NCBI GenBank assembly: GCA_024278565.1
Contig: JAJRSY010000060.1
Location: 1 to 8,039 of the forward strand
DNA: 8,039 bases
Origin: Bacteroidota bacterium
GTDB taxonomy: Bacteria; Bacteroidota; Bacteroidia; Flavobacteriales; Flavobacteriaceae
Direction of reading: 5' to 3'
Shown here: positions 6,239-8,039 of the stretch, one piece after another
How the letters are laid out: each line of letters starts with the position of its first letter
How positions within the stretch are numbered: position 1 is the stretch's first letter
Notes under the pieces: generated by a model
The model's input: only the letters and a program-made list of their open reading frames with translations
The model's database searches: none
What the model was told of the DNA's origin: nothing
Position numbers and translations under genes: made by a program

Positions 6239-7849
6239 ATGCTTAAAAAATCATTGAAACCAGTCTCTCTCAAACCTTACGGAATAACACATACCAACAT
6301 AGCGTATCAGTTGTCATCATCTGAACTTCATGATATCACCTTGGAAAAAGGCATGGGCAAAGAAGCTTCATCAGGAGCCTTGGCCATCGATACTGGTGAT
6401 TTTACCGGAAGATCCCCTAAGGATCGGTTTATTGTCAAAGATTCGATTACTGCCGATGAGATTTGGTGGGGCGATGTCAATATTCCGTTCGAACCGGCAA
6501 AATTTGATTTGCTATATGATAAGGTAATTTCGTATTTGAACGAAAAAGAACTTTATGTTCGCGATTGCTTTACCTGTGCCGATACTGACTATCGAATGAA
6601 TTTAAGGGTCATTAATGAGTACCCGTGGAGCAATATGTTCGCTTATAACATGTTCATTCGACCCACTGAAGCAGAGCTCAAAGATTTTGAACCGGAATGG
6701 ACCGTTATCAATGCGCCTGGTTTTATGGCGGTGGGCCACGAGGACGGTACCAGACAACACAATTTTGCCATACTCAACTTTACCCGAAAAATCGCACTGA
6801 TAGGTGGTACGGGGTATACCGGAGAAATTAAAAAAGGGATATTTTCTGCTCTTAACTTTATTTTGCCGGTTCAAAAGAGCACCCTACCCATGCACTGTTC
6901 TTCCAATATAGGAAAGAATGGTGATACAGCTATTTTCTTTGGACTTTCAGGTACCGGCAAGACCACACTTTCTACCGACCCCGAGCGCAAGTTGATCGGC
7001 GATGATGAACATGGTTGGACCGATGAAAATACGGTTTTTAATTTTGAGGGCGGTTGTTATGCAAAGGTCATCGATTTATCGAGGGATAAGGAGCCTGAAA
7101 TTTATGATGCCATCAAAAAAGGAGCGATTTTAGAAAATGTTGTTTTGGACGGAAACGGCATTGTTGATTTCGCTGATACTTCCATTACACAGAATACGAG
7201 GGTTAGTTACCCAATGTTCCATATTGATAATATAGAGGTTCCTTCAATAGGTAAAAACCCTAAAAACATTTTCTTTTTGACCGCTGATGCCTTTGGTGTA
7301 CTGCCTCCTATGTCACGGTTGACACCAAGTCAGGCTGCCTATCATTTCATTTCGGGCTATACCGCAAAAGTTGCAGGTACTGAAGCTGGGGTGGTCGAGC
7401 CAACACCTTCTTTTTCAGCTTGTTTTGGGGCTCCTTTTATGCCATTACACCCCGCACGGTATGCCGAGATGTTAAGCAAAAAAATGAAAGAGGCGAAGGT
7501 GAATGTGTGGTTGGTCAATACCGGATGGACCGGTGGTCCTTATAGTGTGGGTAAAAGAATGGAACTAAAATATACGCGTGCTATGATCAATGCCGCATTG
7601 AATGGTGATCTAGGCTCGTATACGTACGATACATATCATATTCATTCTGTTTTCGGAGTGGCACAACCTCGGGAGTGCCCAGGAGTGCCAACGAGTGTGC
7701 TAAGCCCAAGAACTACTTGGAACGATGACGATGCGTACTACAAGGCAGCCTTTAAACTATCAAATGCATTTCGCGACAATTTTAAAAAGTTCGAACCGCT
7801 TACGAGCGAAGAAGTAAAGCGCGGGGGTCCCCAACGATATGACTTTTAA
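6239..7849 (+). CDS. pckA: Phosphoenolpyruvate carboxykinase (ATP)
   Basis: A 536-residue cytosolic enzyme, close to the roughly 540 residues of E. coli PckA. It converts oxaloacetate and ATP to phosphoenolpyruvate, CO2 and ADP, the entry step of gluconeogenesis. Visible active-site motifs: GRSPKDRF (57-64, substrate-binding Arg58), GYTGEIKKG (192-200, Tyr193 and the metal-ligand Lys199), MHCSSNIG (218-225, metal-ligand His219), the P-loop GLSGTGKTT (235-243, Lys241), LIGDDEHGW (252-260, Asp255/Asp256 metal and phosphate site) and NTRVSYP (319-325, Arg321). The late conserved block GPYSVGKRMELKYTRAMI (433-450) is intact. Residue roles come from the E. coli family alignment as remembered, not recomputed. 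The ATG at 6239 has an AT-rich upstream with no Shine-Dalgarno, normal for this phylum. The gene stands alone, with its own promoter box at 6035 and a hairpin terminator downstream. No lesion is seen. Confidence 0.98.
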   Translation: MLKKSLKPVSLKPYGITHTNIAYQLSSSELHDITLEKGMGKEASSGALAIDTGDFTGRSPKDRFIVKDSITADEIWWGDVNIPFEPAKFDLLYDKVISYLNEKELYVRDCFTCADTDYRMNLRVINEYPWSNMFAYNMFIRPTEAELKDFEPEWTVINAPGFMAVGHEDGTRQHNFAILNFTRKIALIGGTGYTGEIKKGIFSALNFILPVQKSTLPMHCSSNIGKNGDTAIFFGLSGTGKTTLSTDPERKLIGDDEHGWTDENTVFNFEGGCYAKVIDLSRDKEPEIYDAIKKGAILENVVLDGNGIVDFADTSITQNTRVSYPMFHIDNIEVPSIGKNPKNIFFLTADAFGVLPPMSRLTPSQAAYHFISGYTAKVAGTEAGVVEPTPSFSACFGAPFMPLHPARYAEMLSKKMKEAKVNVWLVNTGWTGGPYSVGKRMELKYTRAMINAALNGDLGSYTYDTYHIHSVFGVAQPRECPGVPTSVLSPRTTWNDDDAYYKAAFKLSNAFRDNFKKFEPLTSEEVKRGGPQRYDF

Positions 7850-7925
7850 CAAAAAAGTGTTTAGGAACTGGTATCTTTCAAGATGTAAGGGCTTGTTGCA
7901 AAATAAAGTGTACAGAGTTGACGCA

Positions 7926-7964
7926 CCTGCCTGCCGGCAGGCAGGGAAATTTTGTTTTTATTTT
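7926..7964 (+). terminator. GC-rich perfect palindrome plus T-rich tail, likely pckA terminator
   Basis: CCTGCCTGCCGGCAGGCAGG (7926-7945) is a perfect 20-base palindrome, giving a very stable hairpin, though it has no natural loop. It is followed by GGAAA and a T-rich run (7950-7964). It lies 77 bases after the pckA stop. A hairpin plus T tract on the plus strand fits a rho-independent terminator for pckA. The same palindromic core recurs 30 bases on, and I recall similar GC-rich palindromes in flavobacterial intergenic regions (memory, not checked). Confidence 0.65.
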
Positions 7965-7968
7965 AGAC

Positions 7969-7995
7969 AAAAAACCTGCCTCGCCGGCAGGCAGG
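7969..7995 (-). terminator. Second palindrome copy, likely terminator for a minus-strand gene to the right
   Basis: CCTGCCTcGCC (7975-7985) faces GGCAGGCAGG (7986-7995): the same palindrome as at 7926 with one extra C at 7982. Read on the minus strand, the hairpin is followed directly by six T residues (complement of the A run 7969-7974), the textbook form of a rho-independent terminator. This implies that a minus-strand gene, convergent with pckA, ends just beyond the right edge or within the last 40 bases. Confidence 0.6.
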
Positions 7996-8039
7996 TCTAA
8001 GCATAGCCTTAGTTACGGTTATATTTTTTAACGACAAAT

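Noticed and set aside
7996..8039. Possible C-terminal end of a minus-strand gene at the right edge
   Set aside because: One minus-strand frame ends in a lysine-rich stretch and TAA near 8015-8020, and another ends at 8028, but the segment is too short to support a coding call; only the terminator orientation hints at it.
1..8039. CRISPR arrays, tRNA or rRNA genes, insertion sequences, phage or toxin-antitoxin modules
   Set aside because: I looked for spaced direct repeats, clover-leaf and rRNA-like segments and transposase motifs and saw none.

Overview
The window looks like ordinary chromosomal DNA from a member of the Bacteroidota, most likely a marine Flavobacteriaceae (Maribacter/Zobellia-like by general feel, not proven). 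The signs are an AT-rich background, start codons without clear Shine-Dalgarno sequences, two TAnnTTTG-type -7 promoter boxes, a FecI-like sigma / FecR-like anti-sigma pair beside a TonB-dependent receptor with an STN domain, and a DUF423 gene head-to-head with a saccharopine-dehydrogenase-like gene.

Layout. Bases 1-162 (minus) hold the N-terminal 54 codons of a saccharopine dehydrogenase/reductase-family protein that runs off the left edge. Divergent from it, 244-630 (plus) encodes a small four-helix DUF423 membrane protein. Bases 641-1231 (minus) encode an ECF sigma factor, convergent with DUF423 and divergent from the next genes. After a 298-base AT-rich intergenic region come a FecR-like anti-sigma factor (1530-2648, plus) and a 1025-residue TonB-dependent receptor (2695-5772, plus), probably one operon. 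Bases 5773-6238 are non-coding and hold a 3' inverted repeat, a weak terminator, a promoter box and a GC-rich structured leader in front of an ATP-dependent PEP carboxykinase gene, pckA (6239-7849, plus). Two GC-rich palindromes downstream of pckA (7926-7945 and 7975-7995) look like back-to-back terminators.

How the genes work together. Sigma factor, FecR protein and STN-bearing receptor form a classic cell-surface signalling circuit. Substrate binding at the outer-membrane receptor is passed through its periplasmic STN domain to the membrane-anchored FecR protein, which controls the sigma factor, which in turn would drive the fecR-receptor operon. No SusD-type lipoprotein follows the receptor, so this is not a standard SusCD polysaccharide locus; the substrate cannot be read from the sequence. 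PckA is a separate central-metabolism (gluconeogenesis) gene. I see no wholly new protein system. The least explained parts are non-coding: the folded pckA leader, the inverted repeat across the receptor stop codon, and the twin palindromes.
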